From Hyalella azteca (taxonomy: Eukaryota > Arthropoda > Malacostraca > Amphipoda > Hyalellidae), in the NCBI RefSeq assembly GCF_000764305.2, contig NW_025942371.1, positions 1 through 64,000 on the forward strand: a stretch of DNA of 64,000 nt, written 5' to 3'. The first letter of the stretch is position 1. The number at the start of each line of letters is the position of its first letter. The translations under genes and the position numbers were made by a program. The notes below the pieces were generated by a model, which ran no database searches, was not told the DNA's origin, and worked only from the letters and a program-made list of their open reading frames with translations. Positions 47,040 to 60,330 of the stretch are shown here, piece by piece.

Positions 47040-47206
47040 AAGAGTGTATATAACTCATGTACACTGTATACACTGTACACTGTGTACACTGTACACTCAT
47101 GTACATTATTTGAGATCGCATGTACACTCATATACACTCATGTAGACTGTGTACACTGTACAGTGTACCTTCATGTACACTGTGTACACTGTACAGTATA
47201 CACTGG
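47040..47206. repeat. Palindrome-rich TGTACACTG repeat
   Basis: Units such as CATGTACACTGTGTACACTG contain TGTACA and GTGTACAC palindromes, so either strand can form many short hairpins. Both strands give open frames of the type LYTVYTVHSC. Confidence 0.85.
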
Positions 47207-48112
47207 ACAGGCTAATGTTTAGTCATGTGATTACGGGCTGGTGGAAATAGTAACTCAATGAGATAATTAGAATTCGTTTTGAGATGTTGAATTCACACAT
47301 AATGGAAATAAAAGGAAGAATTGTATAATTTACAGGCTTAAAAGAATGCATTTGGCCTCGGAAAAAATAGCTTCGTTATGGTCTAAACAAGATAAACAAG
47401 TGGAATAAATGAGAAAATTCTAATTCTTTTGAATTAAAATGTTTAAATTTTGAATTGTTTTATTCATTAACTGACGCAAATGGCAACAAAATAATCACGA
47501 TTTACCTAAAGAATGCATCACAAATGGAACGCCAACATTCATATTATTTGACTCGAAGGCTGCAATTACGCTATCGTTGTCAGAGGCCATGAAAATACGT
47601 TCGATCAAACGATAATTATTGGAAATTACCAGATCAACAAATTTCTTCTTCATTTCTCAGACGATTGAGAACGATTGCTTGACTGACTTGTGGCACTAAA
47701 TAATTTTAATTACAAACTACGCTCTGTTGGTAACAACATCCCATGTTGTGAACCAATTACTATATTTTATTCATATACTATATTTTATTCATTTTATTCA
47801 TATAATAAACATTTTGTTACTTAAAATTAAATTCCAACAAAAAAAAGCCTCGAACATGGTAACTCTTGCAGCCATTGCGACACATCACATCTCTTGCTCT
47901 TCCTTATGACGGTTGACGCGATCGCTTCACGCTGGTCTAGCCGATGGTTTTGACAGCTGAGATGCACGAAGGCTCTTCCTGAGAGGAGCTTACCTGTGAG
48001 CCTGTTCAGCTTACGGCTCGCTAACTTCTTTTGCCGGCAAACAACATTAAAATATCCTAAGAGTTACAGGAACTTCTTATAAACAGTCGGACAACCGAGA
48101 GGGCGGAAGATC
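47207..48112. other. Intergenic, nothing recognised
   Basis: AT-rich sequence without exons or clear repeats. Confidence 0.5.
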
Positions 48113-48284
48113 TAAAAAATATAACTCAGTACTCATTGCAGTGTGTGACAGAGAGCGCATTTTCTCATCGACGAAAACTTGAGGTCACGGACAGACGGAC
48201 GGACAGACAGACAGACGGACGGACGGACGGGCATGACGAGCGCATTAGGGCATTTTCTCCACAAATGAGAAAATGCGCTAAAAA
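48113..48284 (+). mobile_element. Dispersed GCGCATTTTCTC element, copy E
   Basis: Full-length copy, with AAAAAATATAACTCAGTAC at the left and GAGAAAATGCGCTAAAAA at the right, and the longest run of GACGGACGGACG units in the window. The minus-strand frame reads RPSVCLSVRPSVR, the usual translation of this microsatellite. Confidence 0.88.
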
Positions 48285-51200
48285 CGTTCCTCGTTTCCTC
48301 GCAAACTGAACGCCCAAAAAGGGAACCTAAAAAAAGTAACGGCGGCACGCGCTGGGGACATTTGAAGAAAAACCGAGAAAAAAAGGATTTAGCGGAGTTG
48401 AGTTTGTGACGTAGACCACATGCGTCTTGTGGAACTGGCAGGCAAAATTACGATTTAATTTAGCCTCGTGTTTCACATCAAAGTTACTTGGGCAGAAAAT
48501 GAAACTATGGATGATAAAAGTAGGTATACGCGCAGATACAATTTTTGAGTCATATTATGGCTGGAGAACCTAATTTTCCAAGTTCACTGCATTCGTATCT
48601 TTCTGTCAGAGCAGTCGGGTCGGTCGTATTAACACATCTATCTATAATCATCAATATATTGAAATTACCGACTAGGTTTACAGTATTATTCTGCTTCTAT
48701 ACATCACAATAAAAACTTGAGGTTTCAAACTTGATAACTTTGTTACGGCTATTGGATTATGGATAACAAAAAAAACTGTTTAGTGTTAAAAAAAGTGAGT
48801 GTGTCTGAACACAATAAACTCGGCTTGTTTCTAGACACCATTTCTGAGGTAGAAAAATTTTCGTGATAATATTGGTACACTGAATCTGTGGTATAAGACT
48901 CGAAATTAATACGAAAGTTTTTTAAAAAAATGCTTTGTCGAAAATATTTACTGATTAATAAAGATTGTGTTCATTATATTTTTTGATAAGCTTAAAGTAA
49001 GTAGCACAAATTTTCATTGAAGCAAGAACTTTAGAAAGTAATCCCGCCGTAATCAAACGACCCAAGTAAATCGAAACGTCATTCGTCCATCGAAATCTAG
49101 AAATTATGTTCAATTAAATTCCACCCATTTAGCCTGGCTTCAAAACCCATTTGTCAGGTGAGGACAAACTGAGACTGTGTGCCTAGACAGGCTGTAGCTC
49201 GTCTTGCAAGGAGGCTTTAAGCCAACACAGGATATGGCCATGGTTAACACGCCTGACTTGTGACCCATCTTAATCTGCATGCGTGTTTGCTAATAGACGC
49301 AACAAATGACGTCGTTAAGCATCAGCTTCCTTGCAAGACAACGCAATCGAGGGCTAAGTGTCACATGGAGACAGCGGCTGCCAAGTGTTATCTATAGCTG
49401 CCAGCCTCGATGATTTGTCTTTGGTCTCTGATGACGTTTCTTGGTCTCTGACTTTGGTCTCTGATGACACTTCTTGGTCTCTGTCTCTGGTCTCTGATAA
49501 CGTTTCTCGGCGACTGTTGCTTTGTTACGGACATCTGTTTCAGTTACGTAAATTAGCTCCATCGGTCTTGGTAAGCCTGCCTCTTCTATAATAATTCTGA
49601 TTAAGCATTTCCTGGCTGTCTGTGGTAAAAATTCATAAGAATTTTACCTGAAATCTTTGACTGGCTTTAATTTAGGCAACTGGCTTCATTTATGCATGCA
49701 ATTTTGTCGGGCATTGCTCAGTAGGTATCTGCATGATATTGCCATTTTGGCTTTGACTGAGTGCACTAAACCTAAAATTTATGTATGTATATCCCGCGGC
49801 TTTCTCCTAAGAATCGGCGCGGCCTAAGACCATACTTGAATAGTCCATACTTGATCTAAGAGTTGATTATTCACGAGCTAAACAAGATTTTCACGACAAC
49901 TTCAACATCCTCAGTGTTCGTAATTATTACGAATGAGGATCCTACAGCTCCCTAGGAGGAACGTGACTCTCAAGGTGGGCTGGGCTCTCCCCAGCAAACA
50001 AGCTTTGCCCAACACGGCATAGCAAAGACGACATTTGCTCTCCCAACAGCCCCTGCGCGGCGTCTGTAAACCGACACTACGGCTTCTCTTGTAGCAGATT
50101 TGGCACGGTCTTTAAGGGCCTTAGTGATGAGAGTATAGATCACGCGTCGCTCTCATTAAGACCTGGGCTGTTGACACTGCAAGACCTGTTGAGATCCGTT
50201 ATACGTGCTAACTACTAATGCGAGTCCAAGGGGTCTAACTTGCCGCTACCAGCTTCTGTTGATCAGGATCTGGGCAGGCTTAGCGCTGTAGTAATTCTCA
50301 ACGGCTCTTAAATAGGGCATCATGTCATAAAATAATGTCCTAATTTACATTAATGTTACAATTTTTAATAGCATTCATTAATCGAAAAGAAACGAAGCAA
50401 ATTATCGCGCCAAATACTGTAAAGTTATTTAGTATGCTTATTGTTTGACATTGAAAGAAATATGAGGGGAAAGATCATCTAGATCAGAGCATGCTTTAAA
50501 AATTTTCGTCTGTTGAAACTTTGTCACTCAACATATTACTTTAAAAAAATGACAAAGTAAACAAATTTTGAAGGGAAAAATGATAATTGAAAGTCTCATC
50601 CGTCTCCCACATAGTCGATTTCTAGTTTTTATTCTCTATTCGCTTGCTCATTTGCATTAACCATCATCATCCCAATTATCTGATCCTCATCACAGTTATC
50701 CATCATTGTCCCAATTACGCATCATCATCCTAATTACCTGCTCTCATCATGACCAATGACATCCCCAAGACTAATTAGTTCTAATTAGAGCTAATTAGCA
50801 CGTATTTATACTACCTCACTTATTTTATGTGTTTTTTTTTTCTAATTAAGATCACTTCATCTCTGAGATCGTCAAGGCATTCAAACACTTCAATTCAATT
50901 AATTTAATTGCAGCTTAATTAATTGCGCATGCACGGGCCTTTATTATGAAGGGAAGACATTAAAAATTTTTACATAATATTATACTTTGTGTAAGACGAA
51001 GTTAATTGACTTTAGATGCTAATAATAATTAAGAGAATATCATTCAACAGCAATCATAATTTTTACATGTGTGATGTGAACTTAACGCGCGTGCAGCTTT
51101 ACTTTATATTAGCGAATGGCCTCATCATTAAAATAAATCAATGGGTTATTTTGGTACAAATTGTGAGACACACAAAAGGCGAGTAGAAAGCGGACACTGC

Positions 51201-51299
51201 ACTACCTGATACGCCCTTTTGTCGGGCAAAACTGGGTCAGGATGACTCACTCAACAGCAAAAAATACATGGCTCTATAGGTAGTGACTCACTCATTTAC
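48285..51299. other. Intergenic, with two small structures
   Basis: Holds a short TTTGGTCTCTGATGAC repeat at about 49415-49505 and a strong hairpin at 49907-49942 (CCTCAGTGTTCGTAAT pairs with ATTACGAATGAGG). Sequence at 49960-50280 is relatively GC-rich, but I see no frame or RNA family in it. Confidence 0.5.
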
Positions 51300-51450
51300 C
51301 TGGGGCCATACTTTCAAAACTCGCTAAGTGAACGTAAGTACTTACGCTCTATTTTCTTGTCTATGATTGGTGGATTTTGCTTGAGAGGCCGTCAATGATT
51401 GGCTGATGAACTTACGGTCTCTTAACTTTTTTTGAAAGTATGGGTCCTGG
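51300..51450. mobile_element. Short MITE-like element with inverted ends
   Basis: The left end CCATACTTTCAAAACTCGCT continues to AACGTAAGT. The right end reads CCATACTTTCAAAAAAAGTT continuing to CGTAAGTT on the opposite strand. Inverted ends of about 30 bases on a 150-base non-coding element. Confidence 0.7.
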
Positions 51451-54400
51451 AGGCACCTAAGCAGTCCAGCTCCAGGAATACTATTGATGAAACTGAAGAG
51501 TTCGCATTTGATGAACCTACAGAACATTTAAATAAAATGATATTTTATTTAAAAATTTTATTATTTCATTTAATTTCAGCATTAATGGTTTGAAGAAATA
51601 AATTTATCTTGCCATGGAACAGACCCCTTATTGTTGAAGTACTAATGAGTGTTTCCTTGATCTGTTTTCAGACTGTGCTAAAGTTGCCAGTTTTATTTAT
51701 TATCGTTCTGGGAACAAAGGGTGATCATAAGATTCTATTTAAACTTGCAAAGAGAAGAAAGTATATTGTCTTGTGGTGGTTTGCTTGATAATGGATCCAC
51801 GTCACAAGGCCTCATGTGCATTTCAAAAATCTTTAGTGTAGATGTTGAACTTTTCTCTTGAACCCAACTTTATCATTAATTTTCGTATTATTTTTCGTAA
51901 TTACATTATTTTTATCAGTAGTTTTCGTAATTTTTCTCGTAGTTTAATAAAAAAGTTTGATATTAGAGCACGATCAAAATGTACGTAATTTTATGGTTGA
52001 TATTGAGTTATAGTTGTGGTATCAACACATGGCGTTCTATTACTAGTGATAGTTGTGACTTATTGATCTATAATCGTGATAATCATAGACAGCCGCGTCT
52101 CTAATTGTTATAGATATCGTTACTACGGTGCAATTAATTGTTTTATAAGTTTTATAGAAGAAATTGACACATGTAGAATAGTAGAACTTGCGAATTTAAA
52201 TAATTGAGATCGTCAAAAAATGATCGAAAACTGCCACAAAATATAATATTTTCGTTCTGAAATGTTCAGAATAAAAATCGCACACAAACGATGACGATTA
52301 AGTTGTTAACATTTTTAAAAATCTTAATGCGTTCAGAAGCGTTCCAGATAAAAAGCGCATTTGGACAATGATCTATAAAGTTGTTAAAATTTTCTAAAGT
52401 CTTTAAAAATTATTTAGTGAACGGATGTCGTCTTTTGATGCTCAGTTGCACCACGCATCTCGAGAACAAAGCCGACGTCTGCCACTAATGCTGATGAGAC
52501 GTCGCGCTATAGACACGCTGAAAGAACAAGCTGCTATTACAGCTGTCAGATGCAGCGATAAATGCAGCTGTTATATTCAGCTGAATATCTGACATCTTCT
52601 GGAAATTGGTTTAATTGTTAGTGACAGCTTCAAAACGCAAAGGTTTTTTTTATAGATTTTCTGTCTTCATTTTAGCTGTGTGTATCGGGATCGGGAAATT
52701 TATGAACATTATAGATAAATATTGGATTACATGAACTTTATTATAGTCTCAGTAGTTATTATTTATGAATATTAAGCGATTAAAGGCGTTGCAAGGTAAA
52801 ATTTGTCGTGCATCAAACCAAGAAAATTTACTTATTTCATTACCTATATCATAATTTTGTTTATATTGCTAATTAACCAAGAATTCACAAGCAACAAAAG
52901 TATAGAAATTTACAATATCTCCACCATTATGGTCTTTCAATGAACATGAAGCTTATTTTCGAAACTTTTTTTCGATGTAAACATAGTGAATTTACTTGCC
53001 ATTTGCTTTGAAATTATACATTATATTTAAAGTTTATAAGTTTGAGTTTATAGCCTAAATCTGCGCGTAAAATGTACGGCATTTAATTTGCTGGCTGGAA
53101 CGGCTGCAATTTAAATTATTTGCTGTGCCTGGGGTGCCTTGGGCGGACCTTGCGAGACACATAAAAAAGGGAGTAAGTGAATCATTAGTCGTAATTGAAA
53201 ATTAGATAACAGTGTATTCCAGCTGTTTTTTTGTGTAAAATATATTGCTTCGGTTCGGTGTTAACAGAAATGATACAGGGCTTCTGAAAAAACAAAGCCC
53301 CTATGGGAAAGATAAGATGTAAATATATTTTTTAAAAGTAATAGATATTAGGGAAACAAAAAAGTGGAATGAACGCAAGGAAACTTCACAGGAGTTACAA
53401 TAAACAGGTCGCCTGGATGAAAAAATTGAATTAATTATCAATTCTCGTCAGGCCCACACTTGCATCTTCACCGTCCATTCATTAAGAGGAGCGTACAGTA
53501 ATTGGGGATTACTAAATGTCTGCCTGAGAGCAAAACTTTGAGAGGTTGCCGCCGATTCTGTTTGGCGGAGTAGCCGACGCACAGTCAAGCATAATTGAAT
53601 CAAGAGCAGAACGACAACCTTAAACGACCCGACATGTTAGTGTGATATAGTGAACTGCGAAAGGGGTGAGGGTAAGGGGGTGAGGGTAAAGGGTGAGGGT
53701 AAGGGATAGAATTATCTATCGTAATGTATTATTCATCGTAAATAAATATACCAATAAATCTTTATTGGCAAATTTATTTACGACGGAATGATAGTTACTG
53801 CGAGAAATAAGTAGTTCTGTAGCTGTTGTGGGGTTTCTTATGACTGGTCCTGATGTTGTTTAGGGGATTTAAGGGGTTAAGATCACAATTGAGGTAGTTC
53901 TTAGGGTTGAAGGTTACTGTGGGAATTGGTGAGTGTTGAAAGATTTGGCTACGGGGATCGATGAGGGTTAGGGGAAGATTATTGGCAGTTGGTATGACCT
54001 CGATATGGAGTATGGTGGAACTTAGGATTCTGTATTTTGGGGGGGGCAGAGTTGCGTTTTTGAGAGTTACATCAGCCGTGAGGTTTGCTTAGGCGATTTA
54101 CTCGTGAGGATTTGAGGTATTATTTTTTAACCGCAAGGTTCCGTGCCTCTGATCTTGGGAATAATTGGGTTCGAATCAACTGTGATGTTCTTTGACTTTT
54201 CATAGTCAAATTTCAAGCCGTTTAAGCGTCATGATTAAACGCCACTTCAATATCACAATTTTACGATGCCTCATTGACACAAATAACCTATTTCGAGTTG
54301 ATTTCGTTCACTAACTTACTAAGAAAATTCCCAACCCAAGAACCCGCAAATTCAACGGTTAAGCATCACCTGACTAATTAAGATTTATGAGAAATTAGCC

Positions 54401-54994
54401 TTAATTTTTGGCTGTGAAAGCGTCAGCGATGAATGCCGGAGCTTTTGGCGCGGATTCTAGAGGATGCTGCTGCTGTGGTGCTAGTTCTGCTGGTGCTGGT
54501 GTTGCTGGTGCTGCACTACTGCTGCGGCTACTGCTGAGGCTACTGTTGCTGCTGCTGCGGTGACGAGCTCAGCAATAGAAGTCGCTTCAGTGCAGAAGCT
54601 CGCCGCTATCAAAGTTACTTCATTATGGCGGCTTACTGCACTGCTATTGAATTCATCTTTTCACCAGTTAATTAACTCTCAAGATTAGATGGAAGACCAT
54701 TGTCTCCGCGGCCACGACAGGATCGCTAATATGAACCAACCTTTAGGGCTTCTCAGAGTTCTGAAGTGGGGCTAGAACTGGGCTCTGATTGAGTGGGCTT
54801 GGGACTGTGGCTGGACTTGGTCGATTATGGCGCAAGGGAATATGACTTTTTTATCTAAAATCATTATCGAATTTCATGTATCATTTCTAAAATAATGATC
54901 GAATTACATATATCATACCCTTCCTGCTGATGAGTTATGTTCATATACATATCTCATCATGCTAATCAATGGCATTACGTACCTAATAAACATT
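51451..54994. other. Intergenic, nothing coding recognised
   Basis: Contains a purine-rich GGGTGAGGGTAAGG-type run at about 53657-53706, imperfect GCTGCTGCTG/GCTGGTGCTG triplets at 54464-54560 and a tRNA-like B box near 54166 (GGGTTCGAATC). No exon was recognised. Confidence 0.5.
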
Positions 54995-55640
54995 CTTCGG
55001 TCCTCATTATGGGTTCACAAACAGAAATATGTGTTCTTATGCAGAAATATGGGTTCACACAAAAATATGGGTTCACATACAGAAATATGGGCTCACATAC
55101 AGAAAAATGGGTTCAGATACAGAAATATGGGTTTCCTAAAGAAATATGGGCTCACACAGATATATTGGTTAACATACAAAAATATGAGTTGACATACAAA
55201 AATGAGTTCACATATAGAAATATGGGTTGACATACAGATATATGGGTTCACATACAGAAATATGGGTTCATGTAAAGAAGTATGGGTTCATATACTGAAA
55301 TATGGGTTCACATAAAGAAATATGGGTTTTTATACGGAAGTATGGGTTCACATACAGAAATATGGATTCATATACAAAAATGTGGGTTAACATTCAGAAA
55401 TATGGGTTCACATTTAGAAATATGGGTTTATATACAGAAAAATGGTTTGACATACAGAAATATTGGTCGACATACAGAAATATGGGTTCACATACAGAAA
55501 TGCAGAAATATGGGGTCACACACAGAAATATGGTTTCACATACAGAAATATGGGTTCACATTCAGAAATAGGTTTCACATACAGAAATATGAGTTCACAT
55601 ACAGAAATATGAGTTCACATACAGACATATGGGTTCAACA
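54995..55640. repeat. 20-base minisatellite, about 30 copies
   Basis: Units are CATACAGAAATATGGGTTCA with substitutions, and the 5' end is more divergent. Open frames here code only for repeats of the YRNMGSHTEIW type. Confidence 0.95.
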
Positions 55641-56590
55641 GAAATATTTCGTCATTGTCTCCAGGATCGGTTTTTTATATAAATCAGAAATTTTGTTTTT
55701 TTTGATCAATTGCGATGTGTGGCGTTTAAAGTCATTAGCAACGAAGTCGTTGCTCTTGTTTTGCTTATTAAGCATTTTTCTCTGGTTATTGCCACGCATT
55801 TCGTTCGATTAAAGTGGAAAAATACCGATAGAAAATAAATATAAAAAGACTATGTAAAGAGATTAGATAAGAGCAGTAACGTAGTTAAGTAGAGCAGTGG
55901 ATTAATCAAATGAGAGGAGTAAAGAAATTGAATATTTCAGTAAGATAATTAAATACGAACAGTAAAGTAACTACATTTTGTTTAAACATTACAGTAATGT
56001 GATATTTTCTCGTATTGTAGACGAAGTGAAAGAAGATGGAATAAGGTAATATGTGTTGAATAATAATGATGTATTAATCAAAGATAACAGTCGAAAAATG
56101 CAACCGAGATACCTCAACCGAATGCAACCGAAATACTTCAACCGGAGTTGAGGTATTTGTAACGCTCGTGACAAGAACATCGCAGGATAGAATTCAATGA
56201 AATAATATTGTTAAATGAATAAAATTATTGTTAATAATATAATCAGATTTTTATTTTATATTCGTCAATTCCATGTTTCGTGAGACTGTTACGCCCAGTG
56301 ACTTGTTACCGTTTAATCTTGCTCACATTATTATTATATTAAATAATATTATTCTCCACGCAATTCGATGTGTTGCCTTTCCCTATATCTCTAGCTTCTA
56401 TTTTCCATCATATGATTTTACACCTTTCGCTCCAGACCCTCCACCTCATCTTACTTCTCACGATTTTATTCACCCACTCACAAGCCCCGGTCCCTCACCT
56501 TACCTCACATGTTTACCCACACCCCTTGCGCTCTCCCTACCTCTCTCATAACCCTCACAATAACGCACCCACATGCCTCACCCCTCTCCA
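55641..56590. other. Intergenic, nothing recognised
   Basis: AT-rich, then a pyrimidine-rich stretch at 56420-56590 (CCTCACC/CTCTCCCT). A small ACCGAGATACCTCA inverted or direct repeat lies near 56102-56150. No exon. Confidence 0.5.
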
Positions 56591-56596
56591 TGCCTT

Positions 56597-57460
56597 ACAA
56601 TAGAATAGAAGTGTCGGCACTGAAGAAATAGGCCCATGGCCTGTTGCCGATTCTTGAATTTTTCGTGACTTGATTCACAAGTGATCCAGTCTTTGGAACC
56701 CGATCTTTCCATAACTGACGATTGATTGAGGTCCGTAATTAGGTCACATTCTTATTGCCTGGTCCGTAATTTGATGGGCATTTTAAGACTGAACATATGC
56801 TCCTGCATAGCTTCGTCTAGCCTGTTCTTGAAGGCGTTCATATTCGGATCGTCAACGATGCTATCAGGGAGGCTGTTCCACATGTCGGTGACTCGAAGCG
56901 AGAAGAAATGTTGTCGCATGGATGTGTTAGTTTATAGCCGTGACCTCTGGTGTTGGTTCTTGTTTCAAATTCTAGTAATCCTTCTGGGACCTTGTATAAG
57001 CCATGAGTATACTTGTATGCTTCAATGAGTTCTCCACGTAGACGTCGATAACTGAGGCTTGGAAGCTTCATAATCTTTATTCTTCCCTCATAGGACTTGC
57101 CTTTCAGGACTTGCCTTCGGAATTATCCTTTTTCCACGTCTACTTGAACACTCTCTATTAAATTTTTGTCCTTTTCAAGTTTCAGTGACCACACGACGTT
57201 TCCAAACTCTAGGTTCGGGCGCTGGCGCGACAGCAACAAACAACTGCTTCATCGCTTCTGCATCTAGGAACTCGAAAGAGCGTCTGATCAGTCCAAGTTG
57301 TTTATTGACTTTATTAACTTGACCTTCAATATGCTTAAAAAATTTTAACTCATTGTCGATATAAACTCCTAAATCTTTTTCCATTGACGACTTCGACATC
57401 ATCACTCTGTCGTTGCAACCGTGTCTACTCATACTAAATATAGGGAAGAGCGGTTGTAAA
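56597..57460 (-). pseudogene. Decayed 3' end of a non-LTR retrotransposon (LINE)
   Basis: On the minus strand the first open part (to about 57210) reads MEKDLGVYIDNELKFFKHIE and NKQLGLIRRSFEFLDAEAMK, the C-terminal end of a LINE reverse-transcriptase ORF. After a one-base frameshift the frame resumes as FGNVVWSLKLEKDKNLIES until a stop, then switches again to KIMKLPSLSYRRLRGELIEA and HGLYKVPEGLLEFET. A further shift gives HFFSLRVTDMWNSLPDSIV near 56870. The end, with a short 3' tail, is at about 56597. The catalytic palm is absent, so this is a 5'-truncated dead copy. The clade (CR1, L2 or Jockey-like) cannot be decided from this part. Confidence 0.88.
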
Positions 57461-57589
57461 GGAAGCGCGAACCAACAGATTATATTGCAGTAGGTCACAC
57501 GTTTTATCCTCATTATATTCGTAACTTCACTCCACTCAATCCTTTGATAAATCCCTCCATTCTCCTCCCCATGGACAGATCACCTACTC

Positions 57590-58325
57590 TCAGATCACAT
57601 CACTCTACCCTCAAATCACTCTACCTTCACATCACTCTACTCTCGATTTACGTCATTCTACCCTCAGATCACATCACTCTTCCTTCACATCGCTCTACCC
57701 TCACATAACTCTATCCTCGCATAACTAAAACATCACATTACTCTACCCTCACATCCCTCTACCCTCATATCACTTTACCCTCAGATCACTCTACCCTCAC
57801 ATCACTCTACCCTCACCTAACTCTACCCTCAAATCACTCTACCCTCACATCACTCTACCCTCACATCACTCTACACTCACATCACTCTACCTTCACATCA
57901 CTCTTCCCTCACATCATTCTACCATCATATCACTTTACCCTCGGATCACTCTACCCTCTCATCACTCTACCCTCACATCACTTTACCCTCACATCACTCT
58001 ACCCTCACATCACTCTATCCTCACATCACTCTACCCTCACATCACTCTACCCTCACATCACTCTACCCTCACACCACTCAACCCTCGCACCACTCTACCC
58101 TCACATCACTCTACCCTCACCTCACTCTACCATCTCATCACTCTACCCTCACGTCATTCTATCCTCACCTCACTCTACCCTCGCATCACTCTACCCTCAC
58201 ATCACTCTACCCTCACCTAACTATACCCTCAAATCACTCTACCCTCACATCACTCTACCCTCACATCACTCTACCCTCACATGACTCTACCCTCACATCA
58301 CTCTACCCTCACATCACTCTACCCT
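57590..58325. repeat. 16-base minisatellite, about 45 copies
   Basis: CTCACATCACTCTACC with sparse changes (AAATCACTC, ACCTAACTC, ATATCACTT). The set CACCTAACT, then AAATCACTC, occurs twice about 390 bases apart, so blocks of units were duplicated together. Confidence 0.96.
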
Positions 58326-59329
58326 CAACCAATGCACGTCAGATCAAAGCTTGAGGCCCTGCAAAGCAGCCTAAGGAGGTAAGTAATGAGACAGCTCATT
58401 AAGCAATGATCTGTGAGAATGCGGGGATTTTTAAGTAGTATCCTTGTTTTATTATTTGCCTTGCAGAGCATGTAATGTCTAATTAGGCGCCAGCACGCAT
58501 TTTTGCGGCGCACAATGACGCATTTTTTACGCATGCGATCTCTGAAAGGAGAACAGCTGATTGAAATCCCCGGATAATTAACGAAGAAGATGGGGGTCGA
58601 TAATGACTGCGTGGTGGTGATGGGGGGGGGTGGGGGTGGTGGTTGTGGTGTGAGTGGTGATGATGTCCGGAGTGTTGTGGTGGTGAAGGTGATGTTGCAG
58701 ATGTGGTAGGTAGAACAGTTTGCGTCTGGTGATGTTATTGTAGTGAAGATGTGATCAATAGAATTTAATCTGCATTTTAAACAAATGTTCAGATTTCAAG
58801 ATCAAAGGTACACATTTCGTCGTTTGAAACCAGCGTCCTTTTATTCGAATTAATAATTTTCGTCTTATTTAAATTCCAGAGACACCAACATTTTGATACA
58901 AAACATGAAAGCCACCCTGTAGTGTACCTCATACGGATGAACATAAAAAGAACCTAGCCAAGCGTGTGTTAATAAAGTGGATTTTCTTCTCCTAACAACA
59001 TCAAACACCGCCTCGAAACAATCCAAGTCTATGGAAATTATTTGTTCATTATATTTTATTCGAGATCAAACTAAATTTCTGGGCCGTACGTGCGTGTGTC
59101 AATACAAAAAATCTCTTTGGAACGCAAACTGCAAAATATAACAAAGAGACGAGCTCTGCACAAGAGACTGCACGTAATGAAGTTACCCTCAATAAACCAC
59201 GTATTCATAATGTGAGGGTAAGGAGAGCCCTCGGTATCTCTGATACGAGATGCACAGTCTCTGACCTGGAGCCTGTCGAGTCACCGGCGGAGTTCAAAGT
59301 GATTCTTCACACTGTATTGTGAGGCGTGT
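58326..59329. other. Intergenic, with a G-rich run
   Basis: The only notable structure is the G-rich run at 58618-58652 (GGGGGGGGGGTGGGGGTGGT and following), capable of forming a G-quadruplex. No exon. Confidence 0.55.
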
Positions 59330-59665
59330 TTGTGAGGGAAAATTGTGAGGGAAAGGGAGGGAGGATTGTGAGGGCAAGTGAGGGAGGATTGTGGGGGAGG
59401 ATTGTGAGGGGAGGTGAGGGAAAATTGTGAAGGCAAGGGAGGGAGGATTGTGAGGGTAAGTGAGGGAGGATTGTAAGGGTAAGTAAGGAAAACTGTAAGA
59501 GAAAACTGTGAGGAAAAATGATTTGTAAACTGTAAGGGAAGATTGTGGCAGATGATTGTGATAAAGTTAACAAGGGGAGGTGAAGGATAAGTGTGAGAGA
59601 AAAGTGTGAGGGAAGATTTTCAGGGTAAACTTTGAGAGGGGATTGTGAGGAGGGACTCTGAGGGG
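59330..59665. repeat. Degenerate purine-rich repeat
   Basis: Units of about 15-25 bases around GGGAGGATTGTGAGGG and GAAAACTGTGAGG. A shorter relative lies at 62200-62310, next to the second copy of the duplicated block. Confidence 0.85.
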
Positions 59666-59691
59666 AACACTGTGAGGGAAAACTGAAATGA

Positions 59692-60076
59692 AAAACGCCG
59701 TGTAAAAACGGAATGCATGGTCTCCTTTTAAATATTTATAGTTCAGGTGTCAATAATCAAATAAAAACATTTACTAATAAATTAATCATTACTGCGCTCG
59801 ATTGTTCAATTAAACATAAAAGTGTTTAATGTCATTACCAATAGAAAAAAGGAAACAAAATTTGATTCCTCTTTTTAGATAAAATAAAATTTAAGGTCTT
59901 TCAGGTTTTAATTCATGACCAAACACCCCAATTGTACATGCGACTGCACGTTGTCAGCACTACACATATTTTGTACAACTGTGTTCACTGTACACTGTAC
60001 AGTGAATGTAATTACAGTGCTGCTGCAGTAGCTGCAATAACAGTAGCACCAGCAGCACCAGTAGCAGCACCAGCAG

Positions 60077-60151
<75 letters not shown>

Positions 60152-60330
60152 TTTTGAAGACTTTGAAGACAGCACATGTCTGTCCAGTGCAGTGTATCGT
60201 TGACTTTGTAGTGCAATACCTCATTCTTATAATTGCGATAAGCACTACGAAATTACAATAATAATAAATATTTCATACACTAAAACATTTTAAATTAGAC
60301 AAAGAGTATCTTTCTGGTATCCACTACCGA
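59692..60330. repeat. Duplicated block, copy 1
   Basis: From AACGGAATGCATG to TATCCACTACCGA. Homologous to 62315-62939 plus 63757-64000. Shared landmarks in order: CTAATAAATTAAT, AAACATAAAAGTGTTTAATG, CAGGTTTTAATT, CACTGTACACTGTA, GCAGTAGCTGCAATAACAG, triplet microsatellite, CACATGTCTGTCCAGTG, GTAGTGCAATA. Confidence 0.88.
60078..60148. repeat. (AAT)n microsatellite
   Basis: About 23 uninterrupted AAT/TAA units, following a short CAGCAC run, within copy 1 of the duplicated block. Confidence 0.97.

Noticed and set aside
53657..53706. GGGTGAGGGTAA units as a telomere-like tract
   Set aside because: The unit is neither TTAGG nor TTAGGG and the run is short and irregular.
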